A stretch of DNA of 64,000 nt, from positions 105,303-169,302 of the forward strand of contig CAVJTH010000002.1 of NCBI GenBank assembly GCA_963652365.1, given 5' to 3'. Position 1 is the first letter of the stretch, and each line of letters opens with the position of its first letter. Below, piece by piece: positions 1-7,919 of the stretch. The DNA comes from Hallerella sp963652365. Lineage in GTDB: Bacteria; Fibrobacterota; Fibrobacteria; Fibrobacterales; Fibrobacteraceae. The position numbers were made by a program, and so were the translations under genes. The notes beneath the pieces were generated by a model. That model was not told where the DNA came from, searched no databases, and saw nothing but the letters and a program-made list of their open reading frames with translations.

Positions 1-40
1 CTAGGTTGCACATTGCAAAATAGCATTCCAAAGACCTTCG

Positions 41-1531
41 TTAATCCTTCATGGTTCCTGTCGAAAGAAATTTCAGATGCATATTGAACGCCCGGTCAAG
101 AGCGATCGGAATATGTCTTCCTTTCGCGGTTCCTATGCCATAATCTATATAATCGTTCAACAAAAGGCGATAGTCCGGGTGGGCACATTTCTTGATTATT
201 TCGCGTGCGCGGGTCACCGGATCGAGCCCGCGGAGGTCGGCGAGCCCCTGTTCCGTGACAAAAATGTTCGTTTCGTGGTCCGTGTGGTCGATATGTGTCA
301 CATAGGGGACGATTGCGCTGATCTTGCCGTCTTTTGCCGTCGAAGGGGTCATGAAAAATCCGAGGAGGCAGTTCCTGGAAAAGTCGGCGGACCCTCCGAT
401 GCCGTTCATGATGGAAGAACCGCATACGTGCGAAGAGTTCACGTTGCCGAAAATGTCGCATTCGAGAGCCGTGTTCATGGAGATGACCCCTAGGCGGCGG
501 ATGACTTCGGGATGATTGGAAACATCCTGGGCGCGGAGAACGAACTTGCGCTTGATGTCGGGATTTTCTCGGAAAAACTTCCAGGCGCCTTCGGAACACG
601 TGAGAGCCGTGCCGCTCGCCCCGATGAGCTTGTCCGTTCGCACGAGTTCAAAGACCGCTTCCTGGATCACTTCGGTGAAGAGGCTTACCGGTTCCTGCCT
701 GGAATCTCGCGCCATTGCCGCGAGAACGGCGTTCGCGATGTTTCCGACGCCGCTCTGGTAGGGGAGACCTTTGGGCAGGCGTCCCTTTCTTCGCTCGTGG
801 TCTAGAAATTCGAGAATGTGCCCGGCGATGATGGTGGATGTTTCGTCCGGTTCCGTAAACGGACGGATGGTGTCGTGCCGGTTCGTGCGGACGATCGCGG
901 CTATCTTTTGCGGGGAAACCTGTACATAGTCCTTTCCGGCGCGGTCGAGAATCCGCGTGACGGGAATCGGGCTGCCGCGAGGGGGGAGCTCGGACAGGTA
1001 GCAGTCGTGCATTCCGAAAAGGGAATCTCCGTAGGCGGAGTTCCATTCGACGATGATTCGGTCCGCGGCCTGGAGAAACTCGACGGAATTTCCGCAAGAC
1101 GAGGACAGCCGAATCTTGCCATCGCTCGAAACGTCTGTCGCTTCGACAATCGCTGTCGTCGGTTTCGGCAAGAATCCGCTTCGAACGAGCCTTCCCATCG
1201 CGCCGAGATGCGCGTCGGTGTAGAAAACGTCTCCGCGGTTGATGGCGTTCCGCAAGTCCCTGTTCGACTGGTATGGCGCTCTCCAGCGGATCGCGCTTGC
1301 CCGGGCGAGTTCCCCGTCGCATTCGTCGCCTGTCGAGGCTCCCGAAAAGAGCGTAATCTGAAAGGGGTTTCCCGAATCGTGGATTCTTTTCGCGCGCTTT
1401 GCGAGAGCGGTCGGAACCTCTTTCGGGTAGCCGGCGAGCGTGAATCCGGAAACGCCGAGGATTTCCCCGTCCTGGATGAGATCCGCGGCTTCCTCGGCGG
1501 ACATTTCCTTGGATGCAATGTCAGAAGTCAT
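41..1531 (-). CDS. Acetyl-CoA hydrolase/transferase family protein (class I CoA-transferase)
   Basis: 496 aa. Family members move CoA between acyl groups, for example succinyl-CoA:acetate CoA-transferase, or hydrolyse acetyl-CoA in the cytoplasm. The segment FTEVIQE at residues 285-291 holds the expected catalytic Glu (Glu287), and the glycine-rich GIGGSADF block (377-384) is the family hallmark near the C-terminus. The length is normal for the family. The start codon lies 11 bases inside the end of mutY, so translation is probably coupled to it. In a succinate- and acetate-forming fermenter it could recycle CoA between succinyl and acetyl groups, but that substrate choice is inference. The stop codon is 41 bases from the window edge. 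Confidence 0.85.
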   Translation of the reverse strand: MTSDIASKEMSAEEAADLIQDGEILGVSGFTLAGYPKEVPTALAKRAKRIHDSGNPFQITLFSGASTGDECDGELARASAIRWRAPYQSNRDLRNAINRGDVFYTDAHLGAMGRLVRSGFLPKPTTAIVEATDVSSDGKIRLSSSCGNSVEFLQAADRIIVEWNSAYGDSLFGMHDCYLSELPPRGSPIPVTRILDRAGKDYVQVSPQKIAAIVRTNRHDTIRPFTEPDETSTIIAGHILEFLDHERRKGRLPKGLPYQSGVGNIANAVLAAMARDSRQEPVSLFTEVIQEAVFELVRTDKLIGASGTALTCSEGAWKFFRENPDIKRKFVLRAQDVSNHPEVIRRLGVISMNTALECDIFGNVNSSHVCGSSIMNGIGGSADFSRNCLLGFFMTPSTAKDGKISAIVPYVTHIDHTDHETNIFVTEQGLADLRGLDPVTRAREIIKKCAHPDYRLLLNDYIDYGIGTAKGRHIPIALDRAFNMHLKFLSTGTMKD

Positions 1532-2657
1532 GCGATAAAGCTAGGATTTTATGTCCCAGGCTGGTGACGATTTTCTGGGAAATCCTTTCCCTGGGAATCC
1601 ACTCGCCGTCGATTTCGCAATGCTCCTTGACTTCGGCGCAAAGGACTCGGCATGCGATTCTGTATCGCGTGATGGAATGGCTGACCGTTCCCATGAAGCG
1701 GAATCGCTTGACGTTTTCGAAGGGGACGATTCTTTCGGCGATGCCGGGAAAGACCTCGCGTCCGTTGTCCGCGTATTCGAACAGGGGGAACATCGGCTGT
1801 TTCTTGAGAAAGGGTGATTCGGACGAAACTTGCAGGAGGATGTTTCCGCAGGAGTCGAACAGGACAAGGGCGAAACCGGTCCAGGATTCATGGCGGATTT
1901 TTTTTCTTGGGGGAAATTCCCCTTGGCGTTTTTCCAGAAATGCCTTGCAGACGGCTTGAAACGGACATTTCTTGCAGTCCGGATTCGCCTTCTTGCAGAC
2001 AACCCGTCCGAGCTCCATCAGGGCTTCGTTGGTGAGAAACGCATCCCTGGCCTTTGCCCAGAACTTCGCTTTTTCCCAGTAGATTTTCTTTTCGGACGCC
2101 CCGTCGGTCGGCAAGAAGTTCCAACCGTAAAGACGCGAGAAAATGCGGATGAGGTTTCCGTCGAGAATCGCTTCCGGTCTGTGAAAGGCGAGGCTGAGAA
2201 TCGCCCCGGCCGTGTAGGCGCCAATTCCCGGGAGGGCTTCCAAGGCGTGTCGGGAATCGGGAAAGTGGCCCCGGTAGATTCCCATGATGATTCGCGCCGT
2301 TCGGAGAATGTTGGCCGCTCGGCTGTAGTAGCCGAGTCCCTTCCAATGTTCGAAAACGGATTCTTCGCTTGCGCAGGCGAGAGACTTGACCGTCGGAAAG
2401 TCGCGCATCCATTGCCGGAACGCTTTCTGGATGGCGGAAACCTGCGTCTGTTGCAGCATCGTTTCGCTTATCCAGACGAGATAGGGATCGCGCTGCGCGT
2501 ACAGATCCTTGGGCCGCCAGGGAAAATTCGCATGGTTTTCGACGAACCATTCGCAGAGAGCCTTATTGATTGCGATAGGAATAGCGATAGACCTTTCTGT
2601 AGAAATCCCACTGCGCCTTGACCGCCTGTTCGAGCGTATAGTCCTTGCTCCGGGCAT
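1521..2657 (-). CDS. mutY: A/G-specific adenine DNA glycosylase MutY
   Basis: Base-excision repair enzyme that removes adenine mispaired with 8-oxoguanine. It shows the catalytic Glu in SETMLQQTQV, a helix-hairpin-helix LPGIGAYTAGAI, the catalytic Asp in ILDGNLIR, and a 4Fe-4S loop of Cys-x6-Cys-x2-Cys-x5-Cys (CKKANPDCKKCPFQAVC). The C-terminal third is a NUDIX-like 8-oxoG recognition domain. The open frame begins with ATG at 2657, which overlaps the upstream glycosyltransferase by 95 bases. The first ~30 residues are Arg/Ser-rich and unlike MutY. The family normally begins about ten residues before CEWFVENHANFPWR, where only ATT or ATC codons are present, preceded by AGAAAGG. The true start is therefore uncertain. 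Confidence 0.88.
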   Translation of the reverse strand: MPGARTIRSNRRSRRSGISTERSIAIPIAINKALCEWFVENHANFPWRPKDLYAQRDPYLVWISETMLQQTQVSAIQKAFRQWMRDFPTVKSLACASEESVFEHWKGLGYYSRAANILRTARIIMGIYRGHFPDSRHALEALPGIGAYTAGAILSLAFHRPEAILDGNLIRIFSRLYGWNFLPTDGASEKKIYWEKAKFWAKARDAFLTNEALMELGRVVCKKANPDCKKCPFQAVCKAFLEKRQGEFPPRKKIRHESWTGFALVLFDSCGNILLQVSSESPFLKKQPMFPLFEYADNGREVFPGIAERIVPFENVKRFRFMGTVSHSITRYRIACRVLCAEVKEHCEIDGEWIPRERISQKIVTSLGHKILALSHDF

Positions 2658-3969
2658 AGGCGTTTTCCCGGAGCTTTCGGTAGGCGTCTTCGTCGCGTTT
2701 CAGTTCGACGCATTGTTCGAGTTGTCGCATCCAGGCTTCGGGACTGTCGCTTGGGAGAACATAGCCGCAGTTCTTCTCGAAGACGATATCCTGCGGCCCG
2801 CCCTTGTCGCTGACGATTGCCGGGGTGCCCGAGGCGAGCGCTTCGACGACGACGTTCCCGAACGTGTCCGTGGTGCTGGGGAACAGGAGAAAGTCCGCGT
2901 CCGCGTAGAGACCTGCCAGTGTCTTTCCGCCCTGGACTCCCGCAAAGTGGACTTCCGGAGAGTTCCTGAATTCCTCTTTCAGCTCGTCGAGATACCAGCC
3001 GTCGCCGACGAACATCAGTTCCGCGTCCGTGTGCGTCTTTCGAAATTCCATCCACAGCGTCCTTAAAAGCGGCAGATTCTTTTCCTTGGAAATTCGTCCG
3101 ACATAGATGAAGCGAACCATGCCCTTTTGATCGGAAAACTTTTCCCAGGTGCCTTGCCCGCGAAACTCCGGGCTGAAGTTTTCGAGCGGGATTCCGCGGC
3201 GGAGAATTTCGACGTCCTTGGCGGGAACCTGGATGTCGCGAACGAGAATTTCCCGGAAATCCTTGCAGGGGCAGATGACCGGTCGGGTGAAGTGATAGAA
3301 AATCCGCATGAGCCCGAGCACGTAGCGGTGCATCCACTTGGCCTTTACGAGGATCTTCGTGTAAGTGGGAACGTCTGTCCGGTAATGGCTCAGAACCTTG
3401 ATGCCCGCGATCTTTGCGCAGATGGCGACCGCCCACGCTCCGGGACTGGGCGTTTCGAGCTCGATCAGATCGACCGGGTAGCGCTTGAGGAGACGGAGGG
3501 CCGGTGCGATGTGCGGAATGGCGAGTTCGCTGTTCGCGTAGCCGAGCTGTTCCATGCTGAAAATGCGCGGCAGAAGGATTACGTAGCCGTTTTCGACGAC
3601 GCCGCACGGTCGCGTGTTGAATGCGCTTCCGGCGAGGGCCGCCTTGTAGCCGTTCTTTCGCATGAAAGAGATGACGTGGCGAAGGTTGTTCGCGATGCCG
3701 TTCACCTCGTCGAGATTGTCCGAATAGAAAGCGACCCGGATATCGTCATCGGAATGTTCCCTGCGCTTTTTTTTCAAGAAGAAACGCAAGCGGATGAGCG
3801 GGACCAGGTTGCGGAGAACCTCCCAGAAGACGACAGGTGGAATCATGCAGGTGCGCAGGTTTCCGGGCGGCTGGTGCCCAAACGAAAAATACTTTGGAAA
3901 AACGCTGGTAACGACTCGTCCAAAAATCGCCGGGCGAGAATCGTACTGGGTGAAATCTTTGTTTGCCAT
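2563..3969 (-). CDS. Glycosyltransferase family 4 (GT-B fold)
   Basis: 468 aa from the chosen ATG. An 18-residue longer frame starts at 4023, but it would run through the TATATTATT box that looks like the promoter. The C-terminal nucleotide-sugar domain has GRISKEKNLPLL and the E-x7-E region SFDTFGN-type/EALASGTPAIVSDKGG, typical of GT4 retaining transferases. The N-terminal acceptor domain has the NGIANNLRHVISFMRKNG segment. There is no signal peptide; the enzyme is probably cytoplasmic or membrane-associated and acts on lipids, glycolipids or polysaccharide. It resembles the family of GDP-mannose-dependent alpha-mannosyltransferases, but donor and acceptor are not determined. It is first in the operon with mutY and the CoA-transferase. 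Confidence 0.8.
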   Translation of the reverse strand: MANKDFTQYDSRPAIFGRVVTSVFPKYFSFGHQPPGNLRTCMIPPVVFWEVLRNLVPLIRLRFFLKKKRREHSDDDIRVAFYSDNLDEVNGIANNLRHVISFMRKNGYKAALAGSAFNTRPCGVVENGYVILLPRIFSMEQLGYANSELAIPHIAPALRLLKRYPVDLIELETPSPGAWAVAICAKIAGIKVLSHYRTDVPTYTKILVKAKWMHRYVLGLMRIFYHFTRPVICPCKDFREILVRDIQVPAKDVEILRRGIPLENFSPEFRGQGTWEKFSDQKGMVRFIYVGRISKEKNLPLLRTLWMEFRKTHTDAELMFVGDGWYLDELKEEFRNSPEVHFAGVQGGKTLAGLYADADFLLFPSTTDTFGNVVVEALASGTPAIVSDKGGPQDIVFEKNCGYVLPSDSPEAWMRQLEQCVELKRDEDAYRKLRENAYARSKDYTLEQAVKAQWDFYRKVYRYSYRNQ

Positions 3970-3971
3970 TT

Positions 3972-3992
3972 GTGGAATAATATAATTTTTAT
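3972..3992 (-). promoter_or_regulatory. Putative -10 region before the GT4 gene
   Basis: Read on the minus strand, TATATTATT ends about a dozen bases before the ATG at 3969. No ribosome-binding site fits between them, so the transcript may be nearly leaderless. The box resembles the TATATT elements in front of several other genes in the window. No -35 was identified. Confidence 0.35.
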
Positions 3993-4065
3993 GGCGCGAC
4001 TTCTCGTCGTCAAGCAAATTCAATCTTGGCTGAAAAGCGAAAAAATCCTGGGGCGTGAAAGCGGC

Positions 4066-4761
4066 TTATGCGTTTGCGGGAATGGCGTCTTCGGCTTCTT
4101 CCGAGTCCTCGTTGCGAGACAGCAAGTCGTCGCGCCAGTTCCCGAAATGCCTGTTTACGAATCCCAGGACGATTCCGACGAGGAATGCCGCGATAACGGT
4201 TCCGATGCCGACGCTTCCGAATGAATGCAGGAACAGGGCGCATACGCCCAGCGAAATCAGGACCATGGAAATGTCGAATCCGATTTTCACCTTGTGAAAC
4301 TTGATGCCGGATATTCTGGAGACCGCCACCATGGCGCCTTCTCCGGCAAGCGGCATCATGTTTGCCAGCATGTAGAAGAATATCCCGACCGCGATCAGGA
4401 CGACGCTGGCAAGGGCGAAGACGATTCGAATTCCGAAGCTCTCGGGTGTGGGAAGAAGGCTCGCGCCCCAGTTGCAAAGCGTGGTAAAATAGCCAAAAAT
4501 CACGCCGACGACGATTTGCAATAGACTGATCGCCTTGAAGTCCTTTCGCAAGAGAAGGATTTGCAGCAAGACGAGACCGACGTGAAAAAGAATCGTCGCT
4601 TTCCCCATTTCGATTCCCCAGACACATGTCAGCGTGTAGGGAATGCTGCTGACGGGAGAAACTCCCAAGTCGGATTTTACCGAAAACGCGATTCCTGCAG
4701 TCATGATGAAGAGTCCGGCGAAATACATGATCAGTCGGACCCGCAAATGGGAATGATTCAA
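4066..4761 (-). CDS. YczE/YyaS/YitT-like (DUF6198-type) integral membrane protein
   Basis: 231 aa with about five hydrophobic segments, at roughly residues 9-28, 55-72, 80-95, 112-137 and 163-200. The N-terminal stretch SDLGVSPVSSIPYTL is the signature of the YczE-like membrane family, whose biochemical role is not established. The C-terminus is a charged cytoplasmic-looking tail. It lies 40 bases downstream of allophanate hydrolase on the same strand, so it may be cotranscribed with it under the same palindromic operator. A role in moving a product or precursor of that pathway is possible but unsupported. Confidence 0.7.
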   Translation of the reverse strand: MNHSHLRVRLIMYFAGLFIMTAGIAFSVKSDLGVSPVSSIPYTLTCVWGIEMGKATILFHVGLVLLQILLLRKDFKAISLLQIVVGVIFGYFTTLCNWGASLLPTPESFGIRIVFALASVVLIAVGIFFYMLANMMPLAGEGAMVAVSRISGIKFHKVKIGFDISMVLISLGVCALFLHSFGSVGIGTVIAAFLVGIVLGFVNRHFGNWRDDLLSRNEDSEEAEDAIPANA

Positions 4762-4801
4762 GTTGAGCCTCGATTTTTACGGGCGCAAATGTAAAAAACG
4801 G

Positions 4802-6565
4802 CTAGCGGCTTGGCAATCGTTTGCTTTCCGTGTACTTTCTCCAGTCTCCAAGTTCCGAAATGTCTTTGGTGGCAAGCCTCGTCGAATCTTCGAGAATGGA
4901 CGTGTCTCCGATAAATCCGGAAATCAGCCTGCCGTCGGATATCTTGATTTTTCCGATGCCGAGCGGCGCAGGAATCTGTGCGACAAACTTTCCGAAATCC
5001 GCTGCGTTCATCGCATAAAGCTCTACGTAGAAACTGCCGTTCCCTCCAGCGACGAGCGCCGGCTTTTGAATGTTTCCGTCGGTGAAGGCGAACATTCGGT
5101 ATTCCGGTGCGGTTCGTGCGCTTTCCAGAAATTCGGCATGGGAAAGTTCCCCGTGAAGCGCTTCGCCTTTCAGGTGGGCTCCGCATACGGCAAACCGGAT
5201 TTTCGGTTCGAGAAGCGGAGCGACTTTTTCGGCGACGTCGAGAAGCTTGAAGTCTTCGAATGCTCTGCCGACAAGGGTGACGCCGAACGGGAACCTTTCG
5301 ACGTTCGGGTCGGAACTTTCGGCAAAGCCCGCGGGAATCGCCAGGGCGGAATAGTCGAGAAGGTTCATGTAGTTCGTGTAATAGCCCAGGTTGGAATTGA
5401 GCTGTATCGGATTCCTTTCGACGTCTTCTGTCCTGTAAATCGTTCCGGCTGTCGGCGTGAGAAGGATATCGATCCTGGAAAGTTCCCTGTCCGCGATTTT
5501 CTTCTTTCCTTGCAGCAGGTGGAAACCGGTGAAGACTTCGGCCGGGTGCGGAACTTTTTTAGGCGCGATAATGGACTTTGTTACCGGATGAATGGAATTC
5601 GGATGTTCTTCGATGAATTTCCCGACCGCTTCGTAGCGTTCAAAGACCCAGGGACCTTCGTAGAGCAGACGTGCCGCTTCCAGAAACGGGGCAAACGAGA
5701 CGGTGACCTTTTTGCCTCCGGCTTTTTCAAGGATCGAGACGGCCTTGTCGAACGCCTTTCGAAAATCTTCGTTCCCGAAAAATTCCAGTTCGGAATCCCC
5801 TGGAACGCCGAAAGTCCAATGTTCCGGGAGTCTTTCCGCCTTTCCGTTTCCGTTCCACGGCGCGATTCGGGAATAGTCGTCTTCCAAGTCTTCGGCGGAG
5901 GCAAGGTTCAGGAGGTATCGGGCGTCGGAATTGTCCAGGGCGAAAATCGAAACGCAGTCCAGGCTCTTGCAGGCGGGAACGACTCCATTTGCGCTCAGCA
6001 GTCCGCGTGTCGGCTTGACGCCAACCAGATTGTTGAATGCGGCAGGGACTCGTCCGGAACCCGCCGTATCCGTTCCGAGAGAGAATGAACACAGTCCGTA
6101 GGCGAGAGCGGACGCGGAGCCGGAGCTTGAACCGCCGGAAATATATTCGGGAGCGAACTTGTTTGGAATGGAACCGTATGGCGAGCGAACTCCGACAAGG
6201 CCCGTTGCGAACTGGTCCATGTTCGTCTTTCCCAGCGGAATCGCGCCGAGGCGAACCAGGCGTTCGACGACAAAGGCGGATCTTTCTGGCGTGTAGGCAA
6301 AGTCGGGGCACGCGGCTGTCGTTGGCAAGCCTTGCAAGTCGATGTTGTCCTTGACGGCAAACGGGATCCCGTATAGGGGAAGATCCGCGGGAGAATGTCC
6401 TTCGAGATTTTTCAGGTAGGCGTCGAGCTGCTCGGGCGGCGTTCGGGAGATCCAGATGGAACTCGGTGCGCTTTCGATTCGGCGGGATGCTTCGGCGATG
6501 ACATCGCGAGGCGAAAGCGTCTGGTTGCGGTAGGCGTCGAGAAGGGACGAAATCTTGAAATCCAT
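4802..6565 (-). CDS. atzF: Allophanate hydrolase (amidase-signature enzyme)
   Basis: 587 aa. Hydrolyses allophanate to two ammonia and two CO2 in the cytoplasm, the last step of urea carboxylase or guanidine carboxylase pathways. The N-terminal ~450 residues are an amidase-signature domain with the Lys-Ser-Ser triad: Lys72 (VKDNID), a cis-Ser in GGSSSGSA (144-151) and the nucleophile Ser170 in GTDTAGSGR. The C-terminal ~125 residues (PKIRFAVCGAHLKGEALHG onward) match the extra domain of allophanate hydrolase rather than GatA. It is transcribed away from the carboxylase operon, but a 29-base palindrome 8 bases before its start matches the one at the ROK gene, so the two units are probably co-regulated. 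Confidence 0.9.
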   Translation of the reverse strand: MDFKISSLLDAYRNQTLSPRDVIAEASRRIESAPSSIWISRTPPEQLDAYLKNLEGHSPADLPLYGIPFAVKDNIDLQGLPTTAACPDFAYTPERSAFVVERLVRLGAIPLGKTNMDQFATGLVGVRSPYGSIPNKFAPEYISGGSSSGSASALAYGLCSFSLGTDTAGSGRVPAAFNNLVGVKPTRGLLSANGVVPACKSLDCVSIFALDNSDARYLLNLASAEDLEDDYSRIAPWNGNGKAERLPEHWTFGVPGDSELEFFGNEDFRKAFDKAVSILEKAGGKKVTVSFAPFLEAARLLYEGPWVFERYEAVGKFIEEHPNSIHPVTKSIIAPKKVPHPAEVFTGFHLLQGKKKIADRELSRIDILLTPTAGTIYRTEDVERNPIQLNSNLGYYTNYMNLLDYSALAIPAGFAESSDPNVERFPFGVTLVGRAFEDFKLLDVAEKVAPLLEPKIRFAVCGAHLKGEALHGELSHAEFLESARTAPEYRMFAFTDGNIQKPALVAGGNGSFYVELYAMNAADFGKFVAQIPAPLGIGKIKISDGRLISGFIGDTSILEDSTRLATKDISELGDWRKYTESKRLPSR

Positions 6566-6573
6566 GAAAACCT

Positions 6574-6602
6574 CTACTTTGTAAAATCATTTTATAAAGT
6601 AG
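6574..6602. promoter_or_regulatory. Palindromic operator, copy 1 (probable ROK-protein site)
   Basis: Imperfect 29-base palindrome centred on 6588, with 13 of 14 base pairs matching. The left half is CTACTTTgTAAAAT and the right half is the mirror ATTTTAtAAAGTAG. It ends 8 bases before the allophanate hydrolase start. Read on the minus strand it contains a TATAAA -10-like box, so a bound repressor would occlude transcription. Copy 2 at 7761-7785 shares the core ACTTTnTAAAATnATTTTAnAAAGT. Confidence 0.7.
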
Positions 6603-6743
6603 CATTAATTTTCAGAAAGAGCGAGAAAAAGATTCTTCCAAAAAATACACGGTTCAAGCGGTCGGCAAGATACGCACAACTATGTCACGGTAAACAAATC
6701 TTAATGACAAAAATGTCGTCGATGGGCGGAACGCTTCGACGGG

Positions 6744-7721
6744 TCATTCGATGCGGTCGATGAAAATCTCCTTTGCCATCTTGTACAGTCCGTTGAAGTA
6801 TTCTTCCTGCAGGTTCGTTCGGAACGCCAATCGTGGAAGCTGTGGACGGTGGAGGGTCCTTCGCAGTTTTTCGTCGAGATTTTGCGTGGAAAGCTCGTCG
6901 GCAAATCCTCCCGTAAAGACGACGATCGCCGGATCCAGAAAGACGATTGTCGCGAGAAGGACCTGGAAAACATGGGGAAATGCGGTGCCGAGGTCCTTGA
7001 ACATTTTCGGCATTTCCTGCTTCTTGAACGAGAAGGGAAAGCGGGAAAGTTCCCCGGCGAGATTCGCGCTTCCGCGCAGGATCTTTCCATCGACCAGAAA
7101 TCCGCCGGCGGGAGGGTTCCCTTTGGGCGCAAAGAGAATGGCGACATTCTTTTCGTCGCTGTTCCTTTGGGAATATCCCATTGCGATCGCGTTCATGTCG
7201 TTTTCGATGTGAACGGGAATTCGGAAAATGTCGAACAGTTCCTTGGCGAGATGGACTCCGTCAAGCGCGGGAAAGTCGCAAAACTCGACGGTCCCATGGC
7301 TGATTCCGCCCTGGATTCCGATTGCGACGATGCAGATTCGGGGATGCGCTTTCACGTTTCGCCGAATGACTCGGCACAGGGATTTCTGGTCGATGACTTT
7401 TTCCCGGGTTTCGCCTTTTGCGAGGATGTTCCCCAGCGCGTCGAAGATGCGGAATCGAATCGTCTGGATGCCGTTTTCGGAAAGAGCATACAGGCATAGG
7501 AACTGATGCTTCGCGGCGTTGTAACGGTAGGATCTTGCGGGACGCCCGCCGTTTGACGTCCGGAATTTTTCCTCGACGATTTCGCCTTTTTCGAAAAGGT
7601 CGTTGAGAATGTAGCCGCATGTCGCCGAAGTGAGCCCTGTCGCCTTGGAAAGCTCGGGCTTGGTGATGGATTCGCCTTGCAGCAGAATGCGCTTGATTTT
7701 TTCGGTAGAATTGCTTGCCAT
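6744..7721 (-). CDS. ROK-family transcriptional repressor, probable regulator of the guanidine locus
   Basis: 325 aa. The N-terminal winged helix-turn-helix (about residues 5-60, ITKPELSKATGLTSATCGYIL) is followed by a ROK sugar-kinase-like domain with GIQGGIS and the ENDMNAIAMGY block. The Cys/His zinc cluster usual in ROK proteins (GxCGHxxC) is not visible, and the kinase Asp context is degenerate, so it is most likely a regulator only. It lies between allophanate hydrolase and the divergent ABC/carboxylase operon. Matching palindromes lie at 6574-6602 and 7761-7785, the second on its own promoter, which implies autoregulation. The effector is unknown; ROK proteins usually sense sugars, which makes this pairing unusual. 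Confidence 0.8.
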   Translation of the reverse strand: MASNSTEKIKRILLQGESITKPELSKATGLTSATCGYILNDLFEKGEIVEEKFRTSNGGRPARSYRYNAAKHQFLCLYALSENGIQTIRFRIFDALGNILAKGETREKVIDQKSLCRVIRRNVKAHPRICIVAIGIQGGISHGTVEFCDFPALDGVHLAKELFDIFRIPVHIENDMNAIAMGYSQRNSDEKNVAILFAPKGNPPAGGFLVDGKILRGSANLAGELSRFPFSFKKQEMPKMFKDLGTAFPHVFQVLLATIVFLDPAIVVFTGGFADELSTQNLDEKLRRTLHRPQLPRLAFRTNLQEEYFNGLYKMAKEIFIDRIE

Positions 7722-7760
7722 GTTTCGATACCGGGAAAAGCGAGATACAATTTTGTTCCG

Positions 7761-7785
7761 ACTTTATAAAATAATTTTAGAAAGT
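7761..7785. promoter_or_regulatory. Palindromic operator, copy 2 (probable ROK-protein site)
   Basis: 25-base palindrome centred on 7773 with 11 of 12 pairs matching: ACTTTATAAAAT, a central A, then ATTTTAGAAAGT. It shares its core with copy 1 and lies in the divergent spacer between the ROK gene and the ABC operon. It covers the spacer and most of the -10 of the leftward promoter. Confidence 0.7.
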
Positions 7786-7791
7786 TGTCAA
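7763..7791 (-). promoter_or_regulatory. Sigma-70-like promoter of the ROK gene
   Basis: On the minus strand, TTGACA (7786-7791), a 17-base spacer and TATAAA (7763-7768) form a near-consensus promoter about 40 bases before the ROK start codon at 7721. Operator copy 2 overlaps the spacer and most of the -10. Confidence 0.6.
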
Positions 7792-7919
7792 TGCATTTTT
7801 TGAAAAAAGAATGAAACGGTCAAAAAACTGGGGAAATTCGAAAGAAAACGCCGAAATGCCAAAAGTTGGTATCGTTTTTGCTTTGTTTTATGGCGAACAT
7901 CCCTTCAAGCGAGGTCTTT

